From: Bernardetiaceae bacterium
Lineage (GTDB): Bacteria; Bacteroidota; Bacteroidia; Cytophagales; Bernardetiaceae
Assembly (NCBI GenBank): GCA_020832465.1
Contig: JAFIER010000119.1
Coordinates: 1-64,000, forward strand
Direction: 5' to 3'
Length of the DNA: 64,000 nucleotides
The translations under genes and the position numbers were made by a program. Positions within the stretch are counted from its first letter, which is position 1; the number at the start of each line of letters is the position of its first letter. This document shows, in pieces, positions 41,376 through 50,066 of this stretch. The notes beneath the pieces are model-generated. The model was not told the origin of the DNA. It ran no database searches and saw nothing but the letters and a program-made list of their open reading frames with translations.

Positions 41376-42632
41376 ATGGGATTTTTTAATGCACTTGCGA
41401 TATTGATTTCACTTGCAGCCATTTTTGGTTATATCAATCATCGTTTTTTAAAACTGCCTTCTACGATTGGCGTTATGCTGATTTCCTTGATTTTGTCATT
41501 GCTCATAGTAGCCTCTGGCGAATTTGCACCCGAGCTTTTTAAAGGCGCAAAAGATGCAGTTATTGCAGTAGATTTTTCTGATTTTTTGATGGAAGTTATG
41601 CTTAGTTTTTTGCTTTTTGCGGGCGCATTGCACGTGGACATCAAAACGCTGGCTGCCGAGCGAAATCCAATCATTTTCTTTTCTACGATTGGGGTTGTGC
41701 TCTCCACTTTTCTTATCGGAACGATTATGTATTTTGTATTCTCTATGCTCGGAATAGGAATTGACTATATTTACTGTTTAATCTTTGGTTCTTTGATTTC
41801 GCCGACCGACCCAATTGCTGTTCTAGCAATTTTGAAGCAAGCAGGCGTGCCTAAAAACTTAGAAGTAAAGATTACGGGCGAGTCGCTTTTTAATGACGGC
41901 GTAGCGGTTGTAGTTTTTATAAGTCTTTTTGGTATTGCACAAAAAGGCATTGAAAATGTAACGGCAGCAGACGTAGCCATACTTTTTGCACAAGAAGCCG
42001 TAGGTGGCATTCTTTTAGGTTTTGCTATTGGCTATGTGGGTTATTATTTAATGAAATCTATTGATGCTTATATTGTCGAAGTTTTGATTTCGCTGGCTGT
42101 CGTGATGGGTGGTTATGCTTTTGCAACTTATATGCACATGTCTGGTCCTTTGAGCGTTGTAGTTGCGGGGTTAATTATCGGTACGCAAGGGCGTAATATT
42201 GCTATGTCAGACCTTACCCGTGAGTATTTGGATAAGTTTTGGGAAATGATTGATGAGGTTTTGAATGCTATTTTGTTTGTGCTTATCGGTTTGGAGGTAT
42301 TGGTTATTACTTTCGAAATGACTTATCTTGTAGCAGGTCTTATTGCCATTGTGGTAGCCCTGGCTGTGCGTTTGATAGCCGTAGGTTTGCCTATTTCGCT
42401 AATGAAATTGCGCCGTGAGTTCGTTCCAAATACAATTATGATTATGACTTGGGGCGGTCTTAGAGGCGGGATTTCGGTAGCCTTAGCCCTTTCGCTCACA
42501 GCAGCTATGCCACGTGATTTAATCGTAACGGTTACTTATGTGGTTGTAATATTTTCTATTGTCGTACAGGGCTTGAGCATCGGTAAGTTAGTAAAATACT
42601 CAAAAAATAAAGCCTTACGCGCAGAGCAGTAA
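41376..42632 (+). CDS. Sodium/proton antiporter, CPA1/NhaP type
   Basis: This 418-residue protein has about 12-13 TM helices. Antiporter hallmarks are FGSLISPTDPIAVLAILKQ and ITGESLFNDGVAVVVFISLF, which carry the acidic and polar transport residues of the CPA1 family. LSVVVAGLIIGTQGRN follows, and a WGGLRGGISVALALSL segment near the C-terminus carries the conserved Arg-Gly pair. It exchanges Na+ (or K+) for H+ across the inner membrane and helps in pH and salt homeostasis. Length is slightly shorter than some NhaP proteins that have a cytoplasmic tail. It stands alone between two repeat-rich intergenic regions. Confidence 0.94.
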   Translation: MGFFNALAILISLAAIFGYINHRFLKLPSTIGVMLISLILSLLIVASGEFAPELFKGAKDAVIAVDFSDFLMEVMLSFLLFAGALHVDIKTLAAERNPIIFFSTIGVVLSTFLIGTIMYFVFSMLGIGIDYIYCLIFGSLISPTDPIAVLAILKQAGVPKNLEVKITGESLFNDGVAVVVFISLFGIAQKGIENVTAADVAILFAQEAVGGILLGFAIGYVGYYLMKSIDAYIVEVLISLAVVMGGYAFATYMHMSGPLSVVVAGLIIGTQGRNIAMSDLTREYLDKFWEMIDEVLNAILFVLIGLEVLVITFEMTYLVAGLIAIVVALAVRLIAVGLPISLMKLRREFVPNTIMIMTWGGLRGGISVALALSLTAAMPRDLIVTVTYVVVIFSIVVQGLSIGKLVKYSKNKALRAEQ

Positions 42633-42686
42633 TCCAAAATTCAAATGGTAAGCATTAGCAAATCAAGTATATAATACCTAAATAGC

Positions 42687-42756
42687 CTTAGAACTAACAG
42701 TTCTTTGAGAACTGTTAGTTTTGAAAGACTTTGAGCATTACATCTTTAAGACTACC
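42687..42756. repeat. 70-bp dispersed repeat (inverted identical copy of 17398-17467)
   Basis: It is identical base for base, in inverted orientation, to the segment after nuoD. The hairpin half lies nearest the antiporter stop and could act as its terminator. It is directly followed, after a few bases, by the MITE-like element. Confidence 0.88.
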
Positions 42757-42759
42757 TGA

Positions 42760-42988
42760 AAAATAAGGCGTGTACGTCAAGTTGGTAAATCAACTTAGAT
42801 AGTTTCAGCCTTCAAAGTTTTTAAAGCTGTAGCCCGAAGCTCCAGCTTAGGAAATAGCTTATAACGAAGCTGGAGCTTCGTACTACAGGCAATAAAGATA
42901 TTAGATGTCAAATTTTTAGAAATAACATTTCTGACAGAAATGTTATTTCCGAGATAATTTAACAAAATTGTCGTACACCCAAAATAAG
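42760..42988 (+). mobile_element. MITE-like element (213 bp) with perfect 8-bp target-site duplication and nested insert
   Basis: AAAATAAG flanks the element exactly at 42760-42767 and 42981-42988. The element (42768-42980) starts GCGTGTACGTCAAGTTGGTA and ends AAAATTGTCGTACACCC, so it is the same family as the 84-bp copy at 41159. The extra length is due to a central insert containing the 62-bp inverted-repeat unit (42827-42888). A complete AAATAACATTTCT hairpin is at 42919-42949. Confidence 0.85.
42827..42888. repeat. 62-bp CTGTAG...CTACAG inverted-repeat element, copy 1
   Basis: The ends CTGTAG and CTACAG are inverted, and inside are CGAAGCTCCAGCTT and GAAGCTGGAGCTTCG. It is the same length and organisation as 48505-48566. 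The copy is nested in the MITE-like element. Confidence 0.82.
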
Positions 42989-43162
42989 AACACTATCGCA
43001 TGCACCTGTTTTTTTTATGTAGCTGTCGGTTTTCTAAATACGAACTTATGCCTACCTCAAACACGATCATAAACAAGAATTTTATTTTTTCAGAACTAAT
43101 TTTATGATTTTACGTTAGTCCTAAAGTAAAACATAATAGTCTATTTTAGCTGTTAATTGCAG

Positions 43163-43170
43163 TATGTTTG
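43163..43170 (+). promoter_or_regulatory. Candidate -7 element upstream of the TM2-like gene
   Basis: TATGTTTG matches TAnnTTTG, 22 bases before the ATG at 43193. There is no clear -33 TTG at the proper distance, so the call is weak. Confidence 0.3.
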
Positions 43171-43192
43171 AATCAAAATGCCTTTATAAAAA

Positions 43193-44137
43193 ATGTCAGA
43201 ACTCATTATCCCTTTTGATACTGTTGAAAAACTTCCATTTTCGGTTAGCAATCATTTAGCTACACTGCCAGCAGAGGCGCAGCAAGAATTTCTTATCGAG
43301 TATAAAAGAAGCGAAAGAACAAGTATTGTTGGATATTTGCTACAATTTACATTTTGGGCGCATTATGCCTATTACGAGCAATGGCTTTTACAAGTACTCT
43401 TTTGGATAACAGGTGGAGGCTTTGGCTTATGGTGGTTTATAGACCTTTTTAGAATACCTGCTATAAACAAAGAATATAACCAAAAATTAGCAGACCGAAT
43501 TTTGAGAAGGGTCAGTTTTAAATATAAAGGACAAAAAACAAATGCACAGCGAACCATACAAGATATGCGCACCGAAAAAGTTGCCCCAAAACCGCGCAAT
43601 TTTTACCGTAATGCCTACGACCCCGCATATCCTACAGTAGAACACCTCAATATCGGTTTTCTGCTCGACTGTGAAATGCAGACTTGGCAAGTCAGTAATA
43701 TCCGTCAGTATGACTACGACTCAGGCTATACCGAGCGTGACCTAAAGCTCAATAGCGGTAACGAAAAAGCCCATCTTTATTTAAGCTGGGAAGGGCAATA
43801 CTTAGAGGTCGTTTTTGCTAAACGCATCAATTTGCACCGCCTTGCTGAAAGCCTCGAAATCGCTATAAAAACCGAACGAACACCGCATAATGTAATTGAT
43901 TTTGAAGGTGTTACATACTACAGAGAAAGCCCAAAAGAAGGTACTATATTCGAACTTAGTGTGGAAGGTTCGCCATACAGACGTACACTTGTATGGGAGT
44001 ATTATGACGACTCACATACACAATATATCAGAATAGAACGACAAGGTTCGGATAAGTTTAAAGCTGCCATTGGAAAACGAATTGCAGACTTTGAAATTAC
44101 ACAAATTTTACCAAAAAACAAGGAAGAAGAATTTTAA
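43193..44137 (+). CDS. TM2-like membrane protein with DUF4178-like C-terminal domain
   Basis: This is a 314-residue protein. The N-terminal third has two hydrophobic helices (SIVGYLLQFTFWAHYAYYEQ and VLFWITGGGFGLWWFIDLFR), where GGGFGLWWFIDL is typical of the TM2 domain. After a linker around 100-140 comes a beta-rich region (about 150-305). It includes LNIGFLLDCEMQTWQVSNIR, DLKLNSGNEKAHLYLSWEG and TLVWEYYDDSHTQYIRIERQ, like the DUF4178 pattern of a small Tyr/Trp-rich sandwich. It ends 8 bases before the CoA-binding gene, so the two are probably co-transcribed. The role is unknown. Confidence 0.75.
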   Translation: MSELIIPFDTVEKLPFSVSNHLATLPAEAQQEFLIEYKRSERTSIVGYLLQFTFWAHYAYYEQWLLQVLFWITGGGFGLWWFIDLFRIPAINKEYNQKLADRILRRVSFKYKGQKTNAQRTIQDMRTEKVAPKPRNFYRNAYDPAYPTVEHLNIGFLLDCEMQTWQVSNIRQYDYDSGYTERDLKLNSGNEKAHLYLSWEGQYLEVVFAKRINLHRLAESLEIAIKTERTPHNVIDFEGVTYYRESPKEGTIFELSVEGSPYRRTLVWEYYDDSHTQYIRIERQGSDKFKAAIGKRIADFEITQILPKNKEEEF

Positions 44138-44145
44138 ATTGTAAT

Positions 44146-44511
44146 ATGAACAAAAAAACACTTATACTCGGCGCCACAGATAACCCCGCAAGATATGCTT
44201 TCAGAGCAGCTAATATGTTGCAAAACGAAGGACACGATATTGTGCCCGTAGGTATTAAAAATGGGCAAGTATTAGGCAAAGAGATTATCAAAGACAAAAC
44301 TCAAATTTTTGATGATATAGATACCATAACCCTATACGTCGGCACAAGAAACCAAGCAGAATGGTATGATTATATCCTCAAAACAGCACCCAAACGCCTC
44401 ATTTTTAACCCCGGAACAGAAAATTCTGAACTTCAAAAGCTCGCTCAAAACAAAGGCATACAAACAGAAAATAGCTGTACGCTTGTGCTTTTGAGCATAG
44501 GGCAGTATTAA
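44146..44511 (+). CDS. CoA-binding domain protein (YccU-like)
   Basis: This 121-residue Rossmann-fold protein has KTLILGATDNPARYAFRAAN at the N-terminus. HDIVPVGIKNGQVLGKEI, TITLYVGTRNQAEWYDYI and PKRLIFNPGTENSELQKLA follow as the CoA-binding fold, and NSCTLVLLSIGQY is at the C-terminus. Small stand-alone members of this family are similar to succinyl-CoA synthetase nucleotide-binding domains, but their function is not known. It follows the TM2-like gene by 8 bases and is followed by a strong terminator. Confidence 0.88.
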   Translation: MNKKTLILGATDNPARYAFRAANMLQNEGHDIVPVGIKNGQVLGKEIIKDKTQIFDDIDTITLYVGTRNQAEWYDYILKTAPKRLIFNPGTENSELQKLAQNKGIQTENSCTLVLLSIGQY

Positions 44512-44544
44512 AATATTTTAGTTCCCTACCGATAAAGTAAATCA

Positions 44545-44579
44545 AAGGTCGCTTCACAATCGTGAGGCGACCTTTTTTT
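44545..44579 (+). terminator. Rho-independent terminator
   Basis: AAGGTCGCTTCAC pairs with GTGAGGCGACCTT (one bulged base) around a short AATC loop, followed by a run of seven T. It lies 34 bases after the CoA-binding gene. Confidence 0.88.
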
Positions 44580-44761
44580 ATGCCTAAAAAACTATACCTA
44601 TTTAAGATAAAAAAATGCAAAGCTTTAATAGATGTTACTTTATCTTAAATTTAAAAACCTGCCACATATTTGGTTTTTGCTTGTTTTTTGCCGTAATTAA
44701 CGTATATACTACTGCGTTTATGCCGCAACAAATTATTTTCTAACTAAAAAGTATCTTTATT

Positions 44762-45175
44762 ATGTTTAAAACCTACTTTTATACACTACTCACGCTATTT
44801 ATCTTTTTCGGTGCAAACTTACAAGCCCAAGAAGAGCAAAGCTATGCTGATGCAATTAAGGCATCGCAAGACGAGGACGGAAATCCTGTTTTTGATGTGG
44901 ATTTAATGAAAGTACAACCACAAAATTCAGCTCGAATTTATGTACATTTTTACTTAGAAACAAGACCAGAAGTACACCTAGCGCGAAGCAAAGGACGTGC
45001 TTATAGCCTTGTAAGCCTTAAAACAGAAGATGCTGTTACACAAAGACAAGTAGATAGATGGCTACAAGAAGCACAGAAGACAGTAGAAACCATCTTAGGT
45101 AGCGAAAGCGATGAACAACAACTACACATCATTTTCAAAACTAAAGTAGCCGAACTGATACAAGCCAGTAGGTAA
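44762..45175 (+). CDS. Small secreted protein, unknown family
   Basis: This 137-residue protein has an N-terminal signal peptide (FYTLLTLFIFFGANLQAQ, cleavage near AQA/QE). The mature part of about 115 residues has an acidic start (EEQSYADAIKASQDEDGNPV), a mid-region RIYVHFYLETRPEVHLARSK and a helical C-terminus ending AELIQASR. I do not recognise the family. The sequence suggests a small periplasmic or surface protein. It precedes the CUB-domain surface protein gene by 97 bases, and the two could be related in expression. Confidence 0.68.
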   Translation: MFKTYFYTLLTLFIFFGANLQAQEEQSYADAIKASQDEDGNPVFDVDLMKVQPQNSARIYVHFYLETRPEVHLARSKGRAYSLVSLKTEDAVTQRQVDRWLQEAQKTVETILGSESDEQQLHIIFKTKVAELIQASR

Positions 45176-45272
45176 ATACAAGCCTTTAATATTACTGATT
45201 ACGTATAGCATTTTTTTGACTCCAAAATATGTAATCTTGAAATAAATCTTACATATAACAAACATTTTTACG

Positions 45273-48200
45273 ATGAAATATATTTTACTCTTTTTCTTTG
45301 TAATCGCTTCCTATTTTTTTGTAACGGAAGCGCAAGGACAAAACTACAACATAACCAATGGCACGGTCAACACCTGCTCGGGCAATTTCTTTGACTCTGG
45401 AGGCCCTAGTGGTAACTATAGCAATAACGAAGATTTTACGTTTACTATCTGCCCTGATGTTCCAGGCAGTTTAATCGAGGTGGATTTTACTGCTTTTGAT
45501 GTAGAAACAAGTGGAACTTGTGCTTTTGATAGGCTTATTATTTATGATGGTAATGATGCCACTGCATCTCAAATAGGCACCTACTGTGGCACAAATTCAC
45601 CTGGCACGGTCACTGCAACCAATCTCTCAGGCTGCCTTACCTTTAGATTTCAATCCGATGGTTCTGTTACACGACCGGGCTGGACTGCAACAATTAGTTG
45701 TATTAGCACCTGCCCAGCAGAAGGAGGCACAGCAGAAATTTCTAACAACTTAGTATGTAGCGGTAGTGCCGTAGAACTTTCTCTAACTGATTATACAGGC
45801 AATACTATACAATGGCAAGCATCTACTGACGACGGTACTACTTTTGTCGATATACCTGGTGCCACAACCCCTACAGTAACAGTAAACCCAACAGTCAATA
45901 CGATATATTTGGCTTTGGTAACAGCCACTGACTGCCCAAACCCAGGCGATACGCAAACGACAAACTCCACGACTACATCTGTAACAATACAAGACTGCTT
46001 TAATATGCCTTCTGGTACCAATACAGTCAATACTTGTGGTGCATTATTTTACGACTCAGGTGGCCCTAATAACGATTACGGAAACAATGAAAACCGCACT
46101 TTCACAATATGTCCTGATGACCCAGCCTCCTTCTTGGAAGTAAATTTTACAGATTTTAGTACCGAAAACTGCTGTGATAATCTGCGCATATTCGACGGTC
46201 CTGATATAAGCTCTCCGTTAATCGGTCAGTATCAAGGCACAACCTCTCCTGGACTTGTTACTTCGAGTACAGCTGGCGGCTGTCTTACCTTTAGATTTCA
46301 ATCCGATGGTTCTGTTACACGACCGGGCTGGGAGGCAGTAGTAAGTTGTACAAGAGGTTGTCCTATAATTACCAACTTAAATATTACAAACTGCTCTGGT
46401 ACTGCTCCCAACCCTACTATTTTTGATATTAGTTTTGATGTAGTACATAACTACGACCCAGGCGATGGCACATTCTCGGTATTTTTTAATGGCACGCCTT
46501 ACGGCTCGACGGCTTATGCGACAAGCCCACAAACTTATAGCACCAGTGCACAAAACAACCTCAATAGCTTAGCCCTTAGAATCGTGGATAATATAGATCC
46601 CGACTGTGCGGCAAACCTTACTTGGCTTGTCAATGCCGGCAGTGATGCTCAAGGCAATGCCTGCTCGGGGACTGCTGATTTAGCTGCATTTAACCCTCCA
46701 GCAGGTGCAACAGGTTCTTGGAGTTTTATTTCAGGACCTGCCACACCCACTATAGGAACGCCTACGGCAAACGCTACGAATGTAACGGGCATGGATACCG
46801 AAGGCGATTATCTTTTCGAGTGGGCAGTAGATTATGGAGGCGGGTGTGTACTCAGAGACCGAGCTACCATTACTATTGGCGAATGCTTAAATATGGAAAG
46901 CCCTGACCAAGCCAGTATTTGTTCTGGAGGTTTAGTTAGCCACCCTGCTTATGATGGGGTTTCTAATAACAGCCCTACCAGTTACAATCAAACAATTACA
47001 CTTTGTCCGGCAGATGGGCAAGCCATACAATTAACTTTTGAAAATGTGGACTTAAATAGTGCAACGATCTCTGTTTGGTATCAAGATGGTACGGCTGGAA
47101 CGGCAGACTTGGTCATCAATGCGGCTGGTTTTAATGGACGAACTTTTACTCTCGCCTCCAATAGCCCTGATGGTTGCATGACCTTGCGCTATGTAACGGC
47201 AAATCAAAATAATAGAAGACACCCTGGCTTTTTAGCTAATATCACCTGCCGCCCGCCACTTACACCCTCACCCAACTGTGCGCAAGCGCAGCCTCTTTGT
47301 GCTGATGGAAATACCTTTTTTCCTACCGCTAGTGGTGGTACAAATGCCGACCCCGACAATACAGATGGGGGGACAAATTTTGGATGCCTATCAAGTGGCG
47401 AACGAGGTTCTACTTGGTTTTATTTGCAAGCTGCCGAAACAGGTACACTTGAATTTGATATAAAACCGATTGTGCGTACAGATGATTATGACTTTGGACT
47501 TTGGGGACCTTTTAATGTAAACTCTGTAGCTGACATTCCTTGCGGTCCTGGACTTGGCGCACCAATAAGATGTAATTACTCTGGAAGTACTACGGCAGCA
47601 GGTGCAGGTTGGACAGGTATTAGTGCTACGAGTACACATCCTGCTTACAGTCCAGCCCTAGATGTACAAGCAGGCGAGTTTTATGTACTTATGGTTGATG
47701 ACTTTACCCGTACAGGGGCAGGCTTCAACCTCGATGCCCCTACCATCAATGGCAACCCTGCGACTAACTGCGCTATTCTACTCCCCTTAGAGTTTGCAGC
47801 TTTTGAAGGTGAGGCAAGAGAAAATAATAATATGCTCACTTGGACATCAGCCCTCGAGACTACCGACGGCACGTTCTACTTAGAACGCTCGCTCGATGGC
47901 AGAAAATTCGAGACCATTTATAGCATAAATGCTAAAGGTGAGCCGAGTACATATCAGTATCTCGATAATAATGCCCCTGAACGCGCATACTACCGTGTGC
48001 TTGCGCAAGAAATTGAAGGCGACCAAAAATATACACGCATTATTAGCCTTAGCAGATATGGCTATAGTAGCCAAGATAGCTATTTCTCGGTCTATCCAAA
48101 CCCGACAAGTAGCTCTACAGTTCACCTCAAATATGAACTTCAAAACGCATCAGAAGTGAGCATTGTAGTGTACGACCTCTTGGGCAATCGCTTATCGCAA

Positions 48201-48332
48201 AAACAGTTTTATAGCGAAGGTGGAAAAAATGAGACGGATATCCATCTGCCTGCAAACCTACCCAAAGGTATGTATATCGTAGATTTTAAATCTATGGAGG
48301 GTAATCAGCGCACTAAATTTATCAAGGAGTAA
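45273..48332 (+). CDS. Large T9SS-secreted CUB-domain surface protein
   Basis: This 1019-residue protein has a signal peptide (LLFFFVIASYFFVTEAQG). Two CUB domains lie at about residues 25-145 and 250-365, each with paired Cys and the motif FDSGGPxxxYxNNExxTFTI, and a third, weaker related unit at about 545-665. Between and after them are Ig-like or PKD-like repeats (ATTPTVTVNPTVNTIYLALV and similar). The C-terminus has a type A T9SS sorting domain: YPNPTSSSTVHLKYELQNAS, VVYDLLGNRLSQKQF and LPKGMYIVDFK. T9SS cargo is exported across the outer membrane and anchored by its CTD. The two main CUB domains share a 48-base identical stretch (45636-45683 and 46284-46331). Likely roles are adhesion or matrix binding. 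Confidence 0.92.
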   Translation: MKYILLFFFVIASYFFVTEAQGQNYNITNGTVNTCSGNFFDSGGPSGNYSNNEDFTFTICPDVPGSLIEVDFTAFDVETSGTCAFDRLIIYDGNDATASQIGTYCGTNSPGTVTATNLSGCLTFRFQSDGSVTRPGWTATISCISTCPAEGGTAEISNNLVCSGSAVELSLTDYTGNTIQWQASTDDGTTFVDIPGATTPTVTVNPTVNTIYLALVTATDCPNPGDTQTTNSTTTSVTIQDCFNMPSGTNTVNTCGALFYDSGGPNNDYGNNENRTFTICPDDPASFLEVNFTDFSTENCCDNLRIFDGPDISSPLIGQYQGTTSPGLVTSSTAGGCLTFRFQSDGSVTRPGWEAVVSCTRGCPIITNLNITNCSGTAPNPTIFDISFDVVHNYDPGDGTFSVFFNGTPYGSTAYATSPQTYSTSAQNNLNSLALRIVDNIDPDCAANLTWLVNAGSDAQGNACSGTADLAAFNPPAGATGSWSFISGPATPTIGTPTANATNVTGMDTEGDYLFEWAVDYGGGCVLRDRATITIGECLNMESPDQASICSGGLVSHPAYDGVSNNSPTSYNQTITLCPADGQAIQLTFENVDLNSATISVWYQDGTAGTADLVINAAGFNGRTFTLASNSPDGCMTLRYVTANQNNRRHPGFLANITCRPPLTPSPNCAQAQPLCADGNTFFPTASGGTNADPDNTDGGTNFGCLSSGERGSTWFYLQAAETGTLEFDIKPIVRTDDYDFGLWGPFNVNSVADIPCGPGLGAPIRCNYSGSTTAAGAGWTGISATSTHPAYSPALDVQAGEFYVLMVDDFTRTGAGFNLDAPTINGNPATNCAILLPLEFAAFEGEARENNNMLTWTSALETTDGTFYLERSLDGRKFETIYSINAKGEPSTYQYLDNNAPERAYYRVLAQEIEGDQKYTRIISLSRYGYSSQDSYFSVYPNPTSSSTVHLKYELQNASEVSIVVYDLLGNRLSQKQFYSEGGKNETDIHLPANLPKGMYIVDFKSMEGNQRTKFIKE

Positions 48333-48346
48333 GCTCTAAATCAACT

Positions 48347-48379
48347 AACATTGAAAAAGTTCAAAACTTTTTCAATGTT
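48347..48379 (+). terminator. Hairpin after the CUB protein
   Basis: AACATTGAAAAAGTT and its exact complement AACTTTTTCAATGTT enclose a 3-base loop, 14 bases past the stop. Confidence 0.75.
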
Positions 48380-48382
48380 TCA

Positions 48383-48423
48383 AAAAAGCCTCACAGTACG
48401 GAAATGTTACTGTGAGGCTTTTT
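48383..48423 (+). terminator. Second, stronger rho-independent terminator
   Basis: AAAAAGCCTCACAGTA and TACTGTGAGGCTTTTT pair perfectly around 9 bases and end in T5. Together with the preceding hairpin it gives a tandem terminator. Confidence 0.88.
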
Positions 48424-48504
48424 GCTTATCGAAAACAAAAATGCACTTGCGCCGTTATATAATCAAACACATTCAAATACATTTGATTAAAAATCTTTCC
48501 ATAG

Positions 48505-48566
48505 CTGTAGTCCGAAGTTCCAGCTTCGGAAGTAATATAAAACGAAGCTGGAGCTTCGTTCTACAG
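48505..48566. repeat. 62-bp CTGTAG...CTACAG inverted-repeat element, copy 2
   Basis: The termini CTGTAG and CTACAG and inner CGAAGTTCCAGCTT and GAAGCTGGAGCTTCG match the copy at 42827-42888 in length and structure. Only the loop differs. Confidence 0.82.
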
Positions 48567-48641
48567 AGTGCACAAATATTAGATAATCAAATGGTTAGAC
48601 TATAAATCAAAACATTCAAAACCTAAAAAAACATTCATAAT

Positions 48642-49976
48642 ATGCAAATTGAACAATTTGAAGATAAAGCATTAGCGCATTTTGCTTATGCCATTTTAGT
48701 AGATAAAACGATCACACTCATAGACCCTGCGCGCAATCCGCAGCCCTATTATGACTTTGCCAAAAAACATGATGCCAAAATTATAGGAGTCATCGAGACG
48801 CACCCACACGCCGACTTCGTAAGTAGCCACTTAGAAATCCATGAAACAACAGGCGCAACCATCTATGTAAGCAAACTTGTAGGCGCAGACTATCCTCACA
48901 AAGCCTTTGACGAGGGCGATGAAATCAAATTAAATAAAAATATCAAACTCAAAGCCTTACATACGCCTGGGCATTCGCCTGATAGCATTACGATTCTCTT
49001 GGAAGAAAAAGGAAAACTTCTGGCTGCCTTTACAGGCGATACACTATTTATCGGCGATGTCGGTCGTCCAGATTTGCGTGAAAAAGCTGGAAATATGCAC
49101 GCCAAGCGCGAGGAGTTAGCACGTATGATGTACAAAACCACACGTGAAAAACTCATGAAACTCCCCGACGAGGTGCTTGTATATCCTGCACACGGGGCAG
49201 GTTCGCTTTGCGGGAAAGCACTCAAAAGTGCCAATAGCAGTACGATTGGTGAGGAGAAAGCCGATAATTATGCCCTGCAACCCATGAGCGAAGAGGAGTT
49301 TGTAGCACTCCTTTTGGAAGACCAGCCCTTTATTCCCAAATATTTTGGTTACAATGTAGATTTAAACAAAAAAGGTGCGCCTCACTTTCGCAAATCCGTA
49401 GATGCTGTGCGCCATTTGGATAACAACTTTCAGCCCAAGCTCGATGACAAAGTTATCGTCGATACTCGCCCTGATGCTGCTTTTAAAGCCTCGCATTTAG
49501 AAGGTGCTATAAATATCATGGACGGTGGAAAGTTCGAGACGTGGCTCGGCAGTGTAGTCTCGCCCGAAGAAAATTTCTATCTCGTGGCTAAAAGTGCCGA
49601 AGACCTCGAGCGGCTCATCGAGCGAAGCGCAAAAATAGGATACGAACTCCTTACGAAAGGTGCATTTGTCTATAATAATGACAATGGCAAACAGCTTGCT
49701 ACCTTTGATAAAGCTGCTTTTGATGCCCATAGAGATGATTTTACGATTATTGATGTTCGCAATCCGAGTGAGGTGAAGGATAAAAAAGTTTTTGAAAATA
49801 CCTTAGAAATCCCACTGCCCGAGTTGCGCGACCGTCTCAATGAAATTCCTAAAGATAAGCCCATTTATATCCATTGTGCGGGCGGATACCGCTCAGCAGC
49901 GGCAGCAAGCATTGTCCAACAAGCCATACCAGAGCAAAAAGTATATGATGTAAGCGAGGCTGTACTCACTTACTAA
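48642..49976 (+). CDS. MBL-fold hydrolase fused to two rhodanese domains (persulfide dioxygenase-like)
   Basis: This 444-residue protein starts with a metallo-beta-lactamase-fold domain of about 230 residues. The metal site is ETHPHADFVSSH (HxHxD) with the GHSPDSITILL and FTGDTLFIGDVGRPDL segments. This resembles ETHE1/PDO-type persulfide dioxygenases. Two rhodanese domains follow. The first (about 265-330) has no cysteine at the active loop (YLVAKSAED) and looks inactive. The second (about 350-440) has the catalytic loop IYIHCAGGYRSAA. The fusion suggests oxidation of persulfides together with sulfur transfer in sulfide detoxification. Length and order match known PDO-rhodanese fusions in Bacteroidota. 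Confidence 0.93.
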   Translation: MQIEQFEDKALAHFAYAILVDKTITLIDPARNPQPYYDFAKKHDAKIIGVIETHPHADFVSSHLEIHETTGATIYVSKLVGADYPHKAFDEGDEIKLNKNIKLKALHTPGHSPDSITILLEEKGKLLAAFTGDTLFIGDVGRPDLREKAGNMHAKREELARMMYKTTREKLMKLPDEVLVYPAHGAGSLCGKALKSANSSTIGEEKADNYALQPMSEEEFVALLLEDQPFIPKYFGYNVDLNKKGAPHFRKSVDAVRHLDNNFQPKLDDKVIVDTRPDAAFKASHLEGAINIMDGGKFETWLGSVVSPEENFYLVAKSAEDLERLIERSAKIGYELLTKGAFVYNNDNGKQLATFDKAAFDAHRDDFTIIDVRNPSEVKDKKVFENTLEIPLPELRDRLNEIPKDKPIYIHCAGGYRSAAAASIVQQAIPEQKVYDVSEAVLTY

Positions 49977-49988
49977 ATCAAAATTTTC

Positions 49989-50021
49989 AGAACTAACAGT
50001 TTTTCGGAAACTGTTAGTTCT
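49989..50021. repeat. Dispersed hairpin AGAACTAACAGTTT between convergent genes
   Basis: AGAACTAACAGTTT and AAACTGTTAGTTCT are exact 14-bp complements around 5 bases. It lies 12 bases after the MBL-rhodanese stop and 46 bases before the end of the convergent peptide-binding gene, and may terminate both. Confidence 0.75.
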
Positions 50022-50066
50022 TGATGCTTATTTCTGTCAGAAATATTAGTGCGCTACAAATATAGG

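Larger units (their letters stand above)
42633..43192. other. Repeat-dense intergenic region after the antiporter gene
   Basis: This is a 560-base stretch built largely of dispersed elements: the 70-bp repeat at 42687-42756, a MITE-like element at 42768-42980 with a nested 62-bp element, and a candidate -7 box at 43163. The rest (42989-43160) is AT-rich with nothing recognised. Confidence 0.75.

Noticed and set aside
41151-42988. Possible CRISPR-like array from repeated hairpins near 41-43 kb
   Set aside because: Repeats are palindromic elements with target duplications, irregular spacing and no spacer-repeat periodicity; no cas genes are present.
48351-48605. 84-codon frame after the CUB protein
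   Set aside because: It reads through two strong terminators and the 62-bp inverted-repeat element, so it is not a gene.
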